Shown: positions 27,061 through 36,876, counted from the stretch's first letter. The stretch: DNA of 64,000 bases from Rhodospirillales bacterium BBD 1991-14 (GCA_001657395.1 LYSY01000010.1:62001-126000), one strand, 5' to 3'. The notes: generated by a model not told the origin, from the sequence alone. Numbers and translations: made by a program.

Positions 27061-27943
27061 AAGCGCTCAAGGTCTTCTCGACCCAGCGCCTGACCGCCTG
27101 CGTGCGCGGCAGGGTTGCCAGTTCGCGCGGCACGAGCAGCCAAAGCTCCCGCGTCGGCAAGGGTAGACCGCGCGGCGCCGGCAGCCTCTTCAGGCGCGGA
27201 TCCTGCTTGGCGACGGCGGCAGGCAAGAGCGTCCGGCCGCAGCCCGCGGCAACCGCCTCATGCGCCGCCTCCACATCGTTCACACAAAACGGCGCCGGCG
27301 ACTCTCCGGACTTGCGCGCCATCGCCTCCAGCCAGCGGGCCTGCGGCAGATGGCTCATGGCGTCCTCATAGGTGATCCAAGGCAAAGGTTGCAGCGCTCC
27401 TGACGTCGCCTGCGCCGCGCCATAGATCCCAAACGCCATGCGCCCGACGCACTGCGCCGTCACCCGGTGGCCGCCACTCCGCGGGCGGGCAAACCGCAAG
27501 GCCACGTCGGTCTCCCGGCGTGTCAGGCTGAGATCCCGCAGGTCGGAGACAAGTTCCAGCCGCAGGGCCGGATGCCTTTGCGTCAGCCCCGCAAGCCTGG
27601 GTACCAGGATCCGATTCATGACGTAAGGCACCGTGGTGAGCCGCACCACTCCGGCAATGTCCCCGGCCGCGTACCCGGTGGCGGCGCCCTTGCCGTCGAG
27701 CGCAGCGAGTTCGCGTTCGGTCCGCTCCGCGACCTGCACAAGGGAGGCGCCTGCAGCCGTTAACTCGAAGGTTCCGTCCGCCAGGCGCTGATAGAGGCGC
27801 CGCCCGGCCGCTGTCTGAACGGCCGAAAGCCGCCGCGACACCGTCGTATCGTCAACGCCGAGATGCCGGGCGGCCAGGGTCAGCCGCCGGGTGCGGCTTA
27901 TGGCCAGGAGGTAGCGCAGATCGTTCCAGTTCGGTGCCTGCAT
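27038..27943 (-). CDS. LysR family transcriptional regulator
   Basis: The 301-residue protein has an N-terminal winged helix-turn-helix ([20 protein letters not shown], then [16 protein letters not shown]) and a LysR substrate-binding domain. It is divergent from the yciI-like gene, with 95 bp between the starts that hold an inverted repeat, so it probably controls that gene and itself. ATG 27943 starts at the usual distance before the DNA-binding helix; a much longer in-frame extension to 28369 runs antisense through the neighbour and is rejected. Its 3' end overlaps nadK by 23 bp in the convergent sense. Confidence 0.92.
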   Translation of the reverse strand: MQAPNWNDLRYLLAISRTRRLTLAARHLGVDDTTVSRRLSAVQTAAGRRLYQRLADGTFELTAAGASLVQVAERTERELAALDGKGAATGYAAGDIAGVVRLTTVPYVMNRILVPRLAGLTQRHPALRLELVSDLRDLSLTRRETDVALRFARPRSGGHRVTAQCVGRMAFGIYGAAQATSGALQPLPWITYEDAMSHLPQARWLEAMARKSGESPAPFCVNDVEAAHEAVAAGCGRTLLPAAVAKQDPRLKRLPAPRGLPLPTRELWLLVPRELATLPRTQAVRRWVEKTLSASTAGTVP

Positions 27944-27944
27944 T

Positions 27945-27991
27945 CTTGCAGCCTCGTTTGCAGTACTTCGCCTTCTGACTGCAAGTATGCA
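27945..27991. promoter_or_regulatory. Probable LysR operator between divergent genes
   Basis: Two TTGCAG half-sites (27946-27951, 27958-27963) face an inverted copy, with TTGCAGT at 27958-27964 pairing with ACTGCAA at 27978-27984 across 13 bp. This dyad sits between the LysR gene start and the divergent yciI-like gene, where LysR-type regulators usually bind. Confidence 0.5.
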
Positions 27992-28038
27992 GCAATAGAC
28001 TTCACTGAAAAGGACCAACCGAACGCCAGGAGGAAAGC

Positions 28039-28335
28039 ATGCTATTTGCGGTGATGTTCGAGGATGAGCCTGCGCAGGCGGCCGAACTGCGCCGGAAACA
28101 CCTGCCCGACCACCTGCGGTTTCTTGAGAAACACAAAGAGCGGGTGGTCGCCGCGGGCCCGCTGGTGTCTGCGGCGGGGGAAGCGCAGGGCGGCCTCTGG
28201 CTGGTCGAGGCGGAAGACCGCGAGACCGTCGACCGGATGGTACAGGAAGACCCCTTCTGGCCAACAGGCCTCCGGAAGTCGGTTCGCATCGCAGCCTGGA
28301 AGCAGGTTTTCGCAGAGGGCCGCAGGCAGATCTAG
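28039..28335 (+). CDS. YciI family protein
   Basis: The 98-residue protein matches the YciI/YCII-related fold: MLFAVMFEDEPAQAAELRRK, HLPDHLRFLEKHKERVVAAG, and LVEAEDRETVDRMVQEDPFW. The conserved His-Asp pair (HL..H and DPF) is the putative active site seen in the family, but no reaction is established. AGGAGGAAAGC precedes the ATG. It is transcribed divergently from a LysR regulator and is therefore its likely target. A run of 12 G lies 15 bp after the stop. Confidence 0.9.
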   Translation: MLFAVMFEDEPAQAAELRRKHLPDHLRFLEKHKERVVAAGPLVSAAGEAQGGLWLVEAEDRETVDRMVQEDPFWPTGLRKSVRIAAWKQVFAEGRRQI

Positions 28336-28383
28336 CGGCCGCGCAAGCCGGGGGGGGGGGGCGCCCCACCCCGTGGATGCACC

Positions 28384-28863
28384 TCAGAAGATCCCGGCAT
28401 CCAGGCCGGCTGCCATGGCGGCCCCAAGGTCGCGGGCCTCATCCAGAAAGCTGTCCTGCCAGGCGCCCTTGAAGATCAGCGGCGGCTGGACCGCCCGCCA
28501 GCGCAGGCCGGTGGTGATGCTTTCGACGGCGCGCCGGGTGCCGGTGCCGTCATGGCCGGCGCGGATGTAGAGGCAGTAGGGCAGGCCCTGGGTCTTCTCA
28601 AGACAGGGATAGTAGCTGCGGTCGAAGAAATCCTTCAGCGCGCCGCTCATGTAACCCAGGTTCTCGGTCGTGCCCAGAATGACCGCCTGGGCCGCCAGGA
28701 CATCCTCCGGTCCGGCGTCGAGCGGCGCGCGCGCCACCACGTCGAGGCTGTCGGTTTCGCAGCCCTGGGCGGCATCGACCACAGCCTGCTTCAGAGCCTT
28801 GGTGTTGTCCGAGGGCGCATGAGCCACGATCAGCAAGCGCTTGTCAGCCATCGCCTGGCTCAC
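28384..28863 (-). CDS. Flavodoxin-fold / NADPH-dependent FMN reductase-like protein
   Basis: The 159-residue protein has a flavodoxin-like fold: LLIVAHAPSDNTKALKQAV at the phosphate-binding loop, then AVILGTTENLGYMSGALKDF, where G-T-T-E-N-x-G-Y-M-S-G matches the FMN loop in flavodoxin-family NAD(P)H reductases. It should be a soluble FMN protein, but the partner is unknown. GTG 28863 and ATG 28851 are both possible starts, with only weak ribosome sites; the second gives 155 residues. It is followed by the stop of the convergent yciI-like gene. Confidence 0.82.
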   Translation of the reverse strand: MSQAMADKRLLIVAHAPSDNTKALKQAVVDAAQGCETDSLDVVARAPLDAGPEDVLAAQAVILGTTENLGYMSGALKDFFDRSYYPCLEKTQGLPYCLYIRAGHDGTGTRRAVESITTGLRWRAVQPPLIFKGAWQDSFLDEARDLGAAMAAGLDAGIF

Positions 28864-28906
28864 CTGCTGCCGGAGGCTCCATTCCGGGACCGCTTGCCGG
28901 CGCGTT

Positions 28907-29368
28907 TCAGCCTGCCGCGGCCCCTTTGCCGAGCCGCGCAGAAAGTGCCTTCAGGTAACGCAGATCGCCGGCGGTGAACTCGTCTTCGTCAATGTCGGAC
29001 TTGTAGCCCTCGAGTTCTTCGCGCAGGGCATCCGAGACATTGGAACCCGCCAACAGCTTTTCGATGATGCGCAGCGCCTCGGCATTCTGAGCCTGCTGCG
29101 CCTCGGGGCTCAGCGGCTCGTCCGCCTCGCCGGCGGGCTCTTCTTCGCCCTCGTCCTCCAGCCCCTCATCCTCCAGATCCTCATCCTCAAGGTCCTCGGA
29201 GAGGGCCTCCTCGTCGTCCTCGGGCACAATAAGGGCATCCCACGACTGGCCCGCATCCGTCACCATGCCGTGCAGCTGGCGGGCGGCCGCCAGGGCCTCC
29301 TCGTCCTCCGCACTGCCCAGTTTCTCAAGCTGCTCGATCAGAGTGGCCCGCTCAAGCGGTTCAGTCAT
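28907..29368 (-). CDS. Highly acidic hypothetical protein with Glu/Asp/Leu repeats
   Basis: The 153-residue protein has an N-terminal helical region, a very acidic core made of short repeats (EDLEDEDLEDEGLEDEGEEE, about residues 60-79), and a C-terminal helical region (RIIEKLLAGSNVSDALREEL). It has no signal peptide or membrane segment. Such acidic, helical proteins occur as chaperone-like or ribosome-associated factors, but no family is recognised. The repeat at DNA level (CTCCTC/GAG repeats) makes length variation by slippage possible. Confidence 0.72.
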   Translation of the reverse strand: MTEPLERATLIEQLEKLGSAEDEEALAAARQLHGMVTDAGQSWDALIVPEDDEEALSEDLEDEDLEDEGLEDEGEEEPAGEADEPLSPEAQQAQNAEALRIIEKLLAGSNVSDALREELEGYKSDIDEDEFTAGDLRYLKALSARLGKGAAAG

Positions 29369-29514
29369 ACCGGTCCTCGTCAGCGTCAGAATCGCATCAA
29401 CGCCGGGAGTCTAGCCGGTTTTATGGCAAAGCTACAGCGCTGCGGACGCGGCTGGCCCCGCGCGCACCCCAGAGGTACTGGACACAGACCGACCGGAGGG
29501 GCCGGACCAACGGC

Positions 29515-29763
29515 TCACAGGGAACGCGTCCAGCGCAGCTTTGCCGCCATCTCGAGCAGATCCTCTTGCGAGAGGCCGATATCGCGCCTCTGGTGCGGGC
29601 TCAGTTCAGTGATGGCGGCGCGCTCCTCGGAACGCTGCTGCCAGTCGATCATCAGATCCAGCAGGGTCAGCGGCAGGCGCAGCACGGCCTTGAGGATATC
29701 GGCCACACCAGCGGGCTGCGCGCCCAGGACAGGGGACGGTCTCCGTGAAACTGCGTTCGACAT
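29515..29763 (-). CDS. DUF1127 (YjiS-like) protein
   Basis: The 82-residue protein ends with a DUF1127 domain (WQQRSEERAAITELSPHQRR, then DIGLSQEDL). Some alphaproteobacterial DUF1127 proteins affect phosphate, RNA and stress responses, and the domain's Arg-rich helix can bind RNA. A short hydrophobic helix precedes the domain (LLRLPLTLLDLMI-like). It is transcribed divergently from a GcvA-like LysR gene, an arrangement that suggests direct control by that regulator. The intergenic region has a candidate operator. Confidence 0.86.
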   Translation of the reverse strand: MSNAVSRRPSPVLGAQPAGVADILKAVLRLPLTLLDLMIDWQQRSEERAAITELSPHQRRDIGLSQEDLLEMAAKLRWTRSL

Positions 29764-29860
29764 CTTAGGCTTCCTTATACGAAAAATTCACCATGAGGCG
29801 CCCGGCGATGCAGGCTTTTTACAACTATGGACAATCTCTTAGCCCAAGATTTATTGACGA

Positions 29861-29876
29861 TTGCTGAATCCGGCAA
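29861..29876. promoter_or_regulatory. Possible LysR-type operator
   Basis: TTGC-N8-GCAA is an inverted repeat in the 158 bp between the divergent DUF1127 and GcvA-like LysR genes. Its size and place fit a LysR binding site of the T-N11-A kind. Evidence is positional only. Confidence 0.3.
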
Positions 29877-29921
29877 ACGATGATATCTCATGCGCAACAT
29901 CAGCAAATCTAATGCGAAAGC

Positions 29922-30854
29922 ATGTCCCGGAAACTCCCGCCGTTGAAGGCTTTGCGGGCCTTTGAGGCCGCGGCGCGCCACCTCTCCTTCACCCAGGCAG
30001 CGGTCGAGCTGAACGTCACCCAGGCGGCCATCAGCCACCAGGTGAAGCTGCTGGAGGAGCACCTCGGGCTCCAGCTCTTCCGGCGCCTCAACCGGCGCCT
30101 TGTCCTGACGGAAGCGGGTCAGATCTATCTGCCGGTCCTGCGCGATGCCTTCGACCGCATCGCCGCCGGCACCAACCAGCTCTTCAAGGACGATGACTCC
30201 GGCCCGCTGACGGTGAGCGTTCTGCCCTCGCTCGCTGCCAAGTGGCTGTTGCCCCGGATGTCGCGCTTTCGCGACCGCCACCCCGACATCGACGTCATGA
30301 TCTCGGCCAACAACAAGCTGGTCGACTTCTCGGACGATTCCGTCGAGATGGCCATTCGCTACGGCGCCGGCAACTATCCGGGGCTGCAGGTCGATCTCCT
30401 GCTCAGCGACGAGGTCTTTCCGGTCTGCAGCCCCGCGCTGCTCAAGGGGCCCAATCCGCTGAAGGCACCGGAAGATCTGCGTCACTACACGCTGCTGCAC
30501 GACGAGGTCTCGCGGCACGACGAAAGCCCGGACTGGCGCAACTGGCTGCGGGCGGCACAGGTCAGCGGTATTGATTGCACCCGCGGCCCCGGCTTCAGCG
30601 ATTCCTCCATGGTGATCGAAGCGGCTGCCGCCGGCCAGGGCGTCGCCCTCGCCCATCGCTGGCTGGCCGCTGCCGACCTGGAAAGCGGGCGCGTGGTACA
30701 GCCTTTCGGGCCGAGCGTGCCGTCGAAGTTCGCCTACTACGTTGTCTGCCCGCCGGCTCTGGCAGAGCGCCGCCGCGTCCGCCTCTTCCGCGAGTGGCTC
30801 TTGGAAGAGGCCCAGAAGACTGGCGCTGAGTCAGCGGCTCTGTCATCCTGTTGA
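29922..30854 (+). CDS. GcvA-like LysR family transcriptional regulator
   Basis: The 310-residue protein is a LysR regulator of the GcvA group: PPLKALRAFEAAARHLSFT, then AAVELNVTQAAISHQVKLLE, and a ligand-binding domain with ISANNKLVDFSDDSVEMAIR, a GcvA-type stretch. E. coli GcvA controls glycine cleavage, but relatives in Alphaproteobacteria control many genes. The start at MSRKLPPLKAL is usual for the group. Its neighbour is the divergent DUF1127 gene. argE follows on the same strand, with its TTG start 65 bp after the stop. Confidence 0.92.
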   Translation: MSRKLPPLKALRAFEAAARHLSFTQAAVELNVTQAAISHQVKLLEEHLGLQLFRRLNRRLVLTEAGQIYLPVLRDAFDRIAAGTNQLFKDDDSGPLTVSVLPSLAAKWLLPRMSRFRDRHPDIDVMISANNKLVDFSDDSVEMAIRYGAGNYPGLQVDLLLSDEVFPVCSPALLKGPNPLKAPEDLRHYTLLHDEVSRHDESPDWRNWLRAAQVSGIDCTRGPGFSDSSMVIEAAAAGQGVALAHRWLAAADLESGRVVQPFGPSVPSKFAYYVVCPPALAERRRVRLFREWLLEEAQKTGAESAALSSC

Positions 30855-30918
30855 GGCTGCAAACGGTCATGTTTCCGCCGCCCTGCCCCCCGTCCCCTAT
30901 GCCCGGAGTGATCCTGTC

Positions 30919-32124
30919 TTGCCCGATACCCTGAATGCCGAAACACCGGCCATCAGGCCGGAATCCCGTGCCATGATCGAGCGCCTGATCGCCTTCGATA
31001 CGACCAGCCGCAACTCCAACCTGGATCTCATCCACTACGTCCGCGGCTACCTGGCGGATCTCGGCGTGACCGCAACGCTGGTCCACGACCCCGGCGGCAC
31101 CAAGGCGAACCTCTACGCAACGCTGGGCCCGCAGGACCGCGGCGGCATTGCGCTCTCGGGCCACACCGACGTGGTCCCCATCGACGACCAGGACTGGACC
31201 CGCGACCCCTGGCAGATCAGCGAATCCGACGGCCGGCTCTACGGCCGCGGCACCTGCGACATGAAGAGCTTCGTGGCCGTGGCGCTGGCGCATGCCCCGC
31301 GCTTCCTGGACGGCGAACTGGAAACGCCGGTCCATCTCTGCCTCTCCTACGACGAAGAGGTCGGCTGCCGCGGGGTGCCGGGCCTCTTGGCCCATCTTGC
31401 CGAGCAGCCGGTCCGCCCGCGGCTCTGCATCGTCGGCGAACCCACCGACATGAAGGTGGTCACCGCCCACAAGGGCAAGCTGTCCATGGCCTGCCACGTG
31501 CGCGGCAAGGAGGCGCATTCCTCCCTCGCCCCCCACGGTGTGAACGCGGTCCAGGCCGCCGCCCGGGTGATCGGACTGCTCACCGACATGGCGGCGGAGA
31601 AGATGGCGAACGGCCCCTTCGACAGCGACTACGACGTGCCCCACACGACCGTCCATACGGGGCTTATCGAGGGCGGCACCCAGCTGAACATCGTGCCCGG
31701 ACACTGCCGCTTCGAGTTCGAGTTCCGCTACCTGCCGGAGGACTCGCCCGACGCACTTCTGGCCCGGGTCAAAGACTATGCCGAGACGGAGATCGCCCCG
31801 GCCATGCAGGCCATCGACCCGGCCAGCGGCTTCACCTGGGAGCCGCTGGCCAGCTTCCCCGGCCTGGATCTGGCGCCCGAAGCCGAGGTCGTCGATCTGG
31901 CCAAGGCCCTGACCGGCAGCAATGCGACGGGGAAGGTCGCCTTCGGAACCGAGGCCGGGCTGTTTGACGACAGCGGCATCCCTGCCGTGGTCTGCGGGCC
32001 CGGCTCTATCGACCAGGCCCACAAGCCCGACGAGTTCGTGACCCTGGAGCAGATCGCGCTCTGTGAGCGCTTCATGGACCGGCTGGAGGAACGGGTGCGC
32101 CCGGGCGGTCTCGCCCATGGCTGA
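30919..32124 (+). CDS. argE: Acetylornithine deacetylase
   Basis: ArgE removes acetate from N-acetylornithine in arginine synthesis, using one or two zinc ions. The ~401-residue sequence has the M20-family ligands SGHTDVVP, GRGTCDMK (bridging Asp), the catalytic Glu pair in SYDEEVGCRGVP, and the C-terminal His in HKPDEFV. The start is uncertain: TTG 30919 gives a normal length with GGAG 11 nt upstream, while ATG 30973 would trim the family's N-terminal helix. Its 3' end overlaps the next gene by 8 bp, indicating translational coupling. Confidence 0.93.
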   Translation: MPDTLNAETPAIRPESRAMIERLIAFDTTSRNSNLDLIHYVRGYLADLGVTATLVHDPGGTKANLYATLGPQDRGGIALSGHTDVVPIDDQDWTRDPWQISESDGRLYGRGTCDMKSFVAVALAHAPRFLDGELETPVHLCLSYDEEVGCRGVPGLLAHLAEQPVRPRLCIVGEPTDMKVVTAHKGKLSMACHVRGKEAHSSLAPHGVNAVQAAARVIGLLTDMAAEKMANGPFDSDYDVPHTTVHTGLIEGGTQLNIVPGHCRFEFEFRYLPEDSPDALLARVKDYAETEIAPAMQAIDPASGFTWEPLASFPGLDLAPEAEVVDLAKALTGSNATGKVAFGTEAGLFDDSGIPAVVCGPGSIDQAHKPDEFVTLEQIALCERFMDRLEERVRPGGLAHG

Positions 32125-32761
32125 CGAGAAGCCGCAGCACGAACAGGGCGGCCGGAACGTGGCTGCCGTGGTCTTCGACCTCGGCGGCGTTCTGATCGAC
32201 TGGGACCCGCGGCACCTCTACCGCAAGATCTTCTCGGAAGAAGCGGAGATGGAGCACTTCCTGACCGCGGTGTTCTCCTCCGACTGGAACGAACAGGCAG
32301 ACGGCGGCCGCCCGACCGCCGAGATCACCGCCGAACTCTGCGCTCTCCATCCCGAAAAACGGCCGCTGATCGAGGCCTACTACGATCGTTTTCCCGAGAT
32401 GATGAAGGGGGCGATAGACGGCACCGTATCCGTGGTCGAACGCCTTCACGAAAAGGGCCTGCCGCTGTTCGTCCTTTCCAACTTTTCCGCCGAGACCTTT
32501 CCTCATGCGCGCCGGCGCTTCGCCTTCTTCGAACGATTTTCAGGAATGGTGATCTCCGGCGAGGTCGGCATGAAGAAGCCGGAACCGCGCATCTACGATT
32601 TGCTGACCGAACGCTTCGGTCTGACGCGCGCAGAGACCCTCTTCATTGACGACCGTACCGACAATGCGGCGGCCGCGCGGCAGGCCGGCTGGCAGGCTCT
32701 GCACTTTACCTCGCCGGATCTCCTGACCGATGATCTGACGCGCCTGGGACTGTTGGATTGA
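32117..32761 (+). CDS. HAD family phosphatase (YihX-like)
   Basis: The 214-residue protein is a haloacid-dehalogenase-type hydrolase: motif I VVFDLGGVLIDWDPR, motif II Ser/Asn in FVLSNFSAETF, motif III Lys in GMKKPEP, and motif IV in FIDDRTDNAAAARQAG. The FDLGGVL form is typical of the YihX/epoxide-hydrolase-N-like group, many of which are sugar-phosphate phosphatases. It overlaps argE by 8 bp, so it is likely co-expressed, but no substrate is implied by that. The first 15 residues are a polar extension. Confidence 0.92.
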   Translation: MADEKPQHEQGGRNVAAVVFDLGGVLIDWDPRHLYRKIFSEEAEMEHFLTAVFSSDWNEQADGGRPTAEITAELCALHPEKRPLIEAYYDRFPEMMKGAIDGTVSVVERLHEKGLPLFVLSNFSAETFPHARRRFAFFERFSGMVISGEVGMKKPEPRIYDLLTERFGLTRAETLFIDDRTDNAAAARQAGWQALHFTSPDLLTDDLTRLGLLD

Positions 32762-32849
32762 GGCCGCCACTGCCGCCGGCGGACCAGCGTCCAGCGCCAG
32801 ACGCCCCGCGCGCCGGGTCCGCGTGGCCGCACCGGCGGATGGCCGGCTG

Positions 32850-33962
32850 ATGTCGCCGCGGCCACCCGAAGGTACGCGACCTCCCCAGGGAAAGACGACG
32901 CCCTGGCACAAGATCCTTTTGGCCCTGGCGGTGGGCGCCGGCGGCGGCTGGCTGGCCAGCCTGCTGGCGCTGCCGCTCGCCTGGATGATCGGCGCCATGC
33001 TGGCAACGACGATCGCCGCCCTCGCCGGCCTGCCGATCGCTCTGCCGATCCTCTACCGGACAGCCATGGTGGCGGTGCTCGGTGTCATGCTGGGCAGCGG
33101 CTTCGCACCGGAGATCCTGGACCGGGTGGGCGACTGGGTCGTCTCGCTGCTCGGGCTTATCGCCTATACCCTGGTCGCCGCAGCAGTCGTGTCGGTCTTC
33201 CTGCGCAGGGTTGCCGGTTACGATCCGATCACCGCCTACTTCTCCGCGTCGCCCGGCGGCCTCTCGGAGATGATGATCATCGGCGGCGCCATGGGGGGCG
33301 ACGAGCGCATCATCTCCCTCACCCACACATCGCGAATCCTCCTGGTCGTCCTCGCCCTGCCCTTCGTCCTGCAGTGGGTCTTCGGCTTCACCCCGGGCCC
33401 GCGGCCGCCCGGCGGCATTCCGCTCGCCGAGGCCGAGCCCTTTGACATGGCGGTGCTCACCCTTTGCGGTGTGGTCGGCTTCTTCGCCGCCCGCCTCGCC
33501 CGGCTGCCGGCGGCGGCGATCCTGGGGCCCATGGTCGCCTCGGCGGCCATACACCTGGCCGGCTGGAGCGATGCCAAGCCGCCGACCGAACTGGTCGCTG
33601 CGGCACAGGTCGTGGTGGGCACCACCATCGGCTGCCGCTTCGCCGGGGTGGCGCTCAAGCTTGTTGGCCGCACCTTGCTGGCATCGCTCGGCAGCACGAT
33701 CATCCTGGTCGGCGGCTGCCTGCTGTTTGCCGTGATGCTGCATCCCTTGACCGGCCTTCCGACCATCGCCCTCTTCCTGGCTTACGCACCGGGCGGCGTC
33801 GCGGAGATGAGCCTGATTGCGCTCGCGCTCTCCGTCGATGCGGCCCTGGTGGCCACACATCACATCGTGCGGATCTTCTTTATCGTCGTCTTCACGCCGC
33901 TGCTGTTCCGGGTCCTGCCCTCGGGGCTCACCGGTCGAAGCCGGACTCCGGACCCCGGATAG
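32850..33962 (+). CDS. AbrB family membrane protein (PF05145)
   Basis: The 370-residue polytopic membrane protein belongs to the AbrB (putative ammonia monooxygenase regulator) family. It is built from two similar halves, each with a long hydrophobic run and a matching motif, SASPGGLSEMMIIG (about residue 138) and LAYAPGGVAEMSLIA (about residue 317). Despite older names, such proteins are thought to be transporters with about 9-11 helices; the substrate is unknown. ATG 32850 is preferred to GTG 32823, though neither has a strong ribosome site. It follows the HAD gene by 88 bp. Confidence 0.87.
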   Translation: MSPRPPEGTRPPQGKTTPWHKILLALAVGAGGGWLASLLALPLAWMIGAMLATTIAALAGLPIALPILYRTAMVAVLGVMLGSGFAPEILDRVGDWVVSLLGLIAYTLVAAAVVSVFLRRVAGYDPITAYFSASPGGLSEMMIIGGAMGGDERIISLTHTSRILLVVLALPFVLQWVFGFTPGPRPPGGIPLAEAEPFDMAVLTLCGVVGFFAARLARLPAAAILGPMVASAAIHLAGWSDAKPPTELVAAAQVVVGTTIGCRFAGVALKLVGRTLLASLGSTIILVGGCLLFAVMLHPLTGLPTIALFLAYAPGGVAEMSLIALALSVDAALVATHHIVRIFFIVVFTPLLFRVLPSGLTGRSRTPDPG

Positions 33963-34074
33963 CGCAGGCCGCGCACGACACCTGGCCGCCAACGATGTAC
34001 ACCCAGTTGACACACACCTGTCACGCTGAGCGGGCCAGCCTGAGCGCTGTCTCGTAAGAGTCGCAGGGGCCCCG

Positions 34075-34395
34075 ATGTTGGATCGTCTACTCGCCGTTTT
34101 GCTGGCTCTTTTCCTCGTGCTGCCGCTCGGCCTCAGCCTCGACGGCGAGCTCTTCGGTCCGGACGATGGTGCTTCTCCCGGCGCTGAACTTGAATCCCTT
34201 CTGAACCGCCCCGACGCCCGGAAGGTCGTCGTGATCTCGCCGGGGGGTGTGGCCGCTCCTGAGACTGTCGCTGCACCTTGGCACCGCGGCGGCCACGACG
34301 ATGCCATGACAGTGAGCATTGAAGACGCAGAGGCCATGAGCCCCTGGGGTGCCTATCCGATCGATGCCACCAGCCTCGGGGCTGCGAAGCGCTAA
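34075..34395 (+). CDS. Small exported hypothetical protein
   Basis: The 106-residue product has a strongly hydrophobic N-terminus (MLDRLLAVLLALFLVLPLGL), consistent with a signal peptide or anchor, followed by a short polar acidic region with no recognised domain (DARKVVVISPGGVAAP; GAYPIDATSLG). It lies alone between the AbrB-like gene and the chemoreceptor. A CAGGGGCC stretch just before the ATG is the only ribosome-site candidate. Its reality rests mainly on the clean signal sequence and codon use. Confidence 0.55.
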   Translation: MLDRLLAVLLALFLVLPLGLSLDGELFGPDDGASPGAELESLLNRPDARKVVVISPGGVAAPETVAAPWHRGGHDDAMTVSIEDAEAMSPWGAYPIDATSLGAAKR

Positions 34396-34758
34396 ACCAT
34401 CCAGAGACCTGGCGTCAGAACAACCGGACGTGAAGCGGCGGGGCTCTGCCAACTCCCGGCACATCTTCGGTTGGGGCCGTCTTTATCGAGGGGCGGTGGA
34501 GATCGTCCAGCCACGGGCAGCCTGGGCGACATAGCCAAGGCGACTACCATATTAGATCATTCTGATATGATAGTTGGTCTCACCAACTAGTTGTTAATGA
34601 TCTAGACGCATTATCCGAAAAATTAGTTCAAATTGTTAGCACTACTTTGACTAGCAATCAAGCAGCGATTTTCGCGCGATCTGCCTCAAGAAGCCGTCAC
34701 CGGACAGGGGCAGACCGGACCGCGAACAAACGGGCCTAAGCAGCCGTTAGCATGGGTG
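34396..34758. other. AT-rich promoter region of the chemoreceptor gene
   Basis: About 360 bp without a gene. The part at 34540-34670 is far more AT-rich than the rest of the window and is the likely promoter region of the chemoreceptor gene. It contains a palindrome AGTTGGT-CTC-ACCAACT (34572-34588) that could be an operator. No clear -35/-10 pair is evident. Confidence 0.45.
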
Positions 34759-36861
34759 ATGAAGATGAAACAGACAGACGCCGCCGATCCCTCTTCGCTC
34801 AAGAAGGGGATGGCCAAGACCTCATTCTCAAATGCGAGCAACCTGCTCGGTTTCATGAGCAACCTCAAAATCTCGACCCGGGTCTTCGGGGGTTTCGGCC
34901 TGATCCTGGTCATGCTGACGGTGATCGGCGTGTTGTCGATCTACTCGCTCAACTTCGCGAACGAAACTTTCGGCGAATACCGCACCCTGGCCCGCCAGGC
35001 CAATGCGATCGGCCGCGTGCAGGCCAACCTGCTGATGACGCGGATGAACGTGAAGGACTTCATCATCACCAAGTCCGAGAAAGACCGGGATGAAGTCTTC
35101 CATTTCGAGGAAAAGACCGCTGCGCTGATCGACGATGCCTTGACGCTGGTCGTCGACGCGGAGCGACGTTCCCTACTGGAGGGCATGAAGGGGCGCATGG
35201 CCGAGTACAAGGGCCACTTTGAAAACGTCGTCGCGCTGAACGACAAGCGCAACGAGATCGTCCACAGCACCCTGAACGTCATCGGTCCGCAGATTGAAAA
35301 GGATCTGACGGCGATCATGGAGAGCGCCTACAGAGACGGCGATGCCGAGGCCGCCTTCACCGCCGGCATGGTGCTGCGCAACCTTCTCCTCGCGCGGCTC
35401 TATGCCACCAAGTTCCTGGTCGACAACAAGCAGGAGTCTTTTGACCGTGTGATGAAGGAGTTCGGCGAGCTGACCGAGCTGTCCGGCGATCTGCTGGCCA
35501 GCCTGCAGAACCCGCGCCGGCGCCAGCTGGCCACGGCGGTGGTCGAGAACGTCTCCATCTATGAGACGTCTTTCGACGAAGTGAACGTGGTCATCAATCA
35601 GCGCAACGCCGTGATCCGCGAGCAGCTCGACACGATCGGTCCGGAGGTGGCGAAGGCCATCGAGGACTACAAGCTCTCCGTCAAGGGACGCCAGGACCAG
35701 ATCGGTCCCGATGCAACCGCTGCGATGGAGCAGGCCGAAGTCACAGATGCGATCATCTCCGTCATCAGCCTGGTCCTGGGCGTGGCCATCGCCTGGGTGA
35801 TCGGCATGGGGATCTCCCGCCCGATCAACCGCATGACCGCAACCATGACCGAGCTGGCCAAGGGCAACAAGACGCTGGAGGTTCCCGCTCTGGGCCAGAA
35901 GGACGAGGTCGGCGCCATGGCCGAAGCGGTCCAGGTGTTCAAGGAAAACGCCATCGAAATGGACCGCCTGGCCGAAGAACGTGTCGAACAGGAGAAGAAA
36001 GCCGAGATAGAGAAGCGCCAGGCGATGAACCAGCTTGCCAGCGACTTCGAGACTTCGGTCAAGCAGGTCGTCGACTCGGTCTCTTCGGCCTCCAACGAGA
36101 TCAAGACCTCGGCGCAGAACCTGACCAGCGCCGCGGAGGAGGCGACCTCCAAGTCGACGGCCGTTGCCGCGGCTGCGGAGCAGGCGACTGCCAACGTCCA
36201 AACGGTCGCGGCTTCCTCCGAAGAGATGTCGAGTTCGATCAACGAGATTGCCCGCCAGGTGACGGAGTCGACCCGCAGCACCGGCGAGGCGAAGTCGGAG
36301 GTCGAGGAAACCGACACCGTGGTCCGCGACCTCGCCAGCGCCGCGCAGAAGATCGGCGAGGTCGTCACCCTGATCTCCGACATCGCCGAGCAGACCAACC
36401 TGCTGGCCCTCAACGCCACCATCGAGGCGGCGCGTGCCGGCGAAGCCGGCAAAGGCTTCGCCGTGGTCGCCTCGGAGGTCAAGAGCCTGGCCCAGCAGAC
36501 CGCCAAGGCCACCGAGGAGATCTCTCAGCAGATCGCCGGCGTCCAGTCGACGACGGACTCGGCCGTGCAGGCGATCGGCCGGATCAAGGAGACCATCGTC
36601 AAGGTCGACGAGATCGCCGGCTCCATCTCCGCGGCCATCGAGGAGCAGACCGCCGCCGTCTCGGAGATTTCCACCAACACCCAGCAGGCCGCCACCGGCA
36701 CGCAGGAGGTTTCCTCCAACATCGGTGACGTGCAGAAGGGCGCTGCGGACACCGGGACGGCCGCCCGCGCGGCCCTGGAAGCGGCCACCGGCCTCTCCCA
36801 GCAGTCCGTCGAGCTCAACAAGAAGGTAGAAGAGTTCCTGGGACGCGTCCGCGCAGCCTAA
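34759..36861 (+). CDS. Methyl-accepting chemotaxis protein, HBM-type sensor
   Basis: This ~700-residue chemoreceptor has a first membrane helix (about residues 42-62), a ~265-residue periplasmic all-helical region resembling the helical bimodular (HBM) sensor domain, a second membrane helix (about 333-356), a HAMP domain (starting [17 protein letters not shown]), and a cytoplasmic signalling coil. The coil contains the conserved hairpin tip [20 protein letters not shown] that binds CheA and CheW. HBM receptors in pseudomonads sense organic acids; the ligand here is unknown. No che genes are nearby. GTG 34756, ATG 34759 and ATG 34765 are all possible starts. Confidence 0.93.
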   Translation: MKMKQTDAADPSSLKKGMAKTSFSNASNLLGFMSNLKISTRVFGGFGLILVMLTVIGVLSIYSLNFANETFGEYRTLARQANAIGRVQANLLMTRMNVKDFIITKSEKDRDEVFHFEEKTAALIDDALTLVVDAERRSLLEGMKGRMAEYKGHFENVVALNDKRNEIVHSTLNVIGPQIEKDLTAIMESAYRDGDAEAAFTAGMVLRNLLLARLYATKFLVDNKQESFDRVMKEFGELTELSGDLLASLQNPRRRQLATAVVENVSIYETSFDEVNVVINQRNAVIREQLDTIGPEVAKAIEDYKLSVKGRQDQIGPDATAAMEQAEVTDAIISVISLVLGVAIAWVIGMGISRPINRMTATMTELAKGNKTLEVPALGQKDEVGAMAEAVQVFKENAIEMDRLAEERVEQEKKAEIEKRQAMNQLASDFETSVKQVVDSVSSASNEIKTSAQNLTSAAEEATSKSTAVAAAAEQATANVQTVAASSEEMSSSINEIARQVTESTRSTGEAKSEVEETDTVVRDLASAAQKIGEVVTLISDIAEQTNLLALNATIEAARAGEAGKGFAVVASEVKSLAQQTAKATEEISQQIAGVQSTTDSAVQAIGRIKETIVKVDEIAGSISAAIEEQTAAVSEISTNTQQAATGTQEVSSNIGDVQKGAADTGTAARAALEAATGLSQQSVELNKKVEEFLGRVRAA

Positions 36862-36876
36862 GGTCTCATTGTGATA

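Noticed and set aside
30595-34337. Long minus-strand frames opposite argE and the AbrB-like gene
   Set aside because: Both are antisense to genes with recognisable catalytic or membrane motifs.
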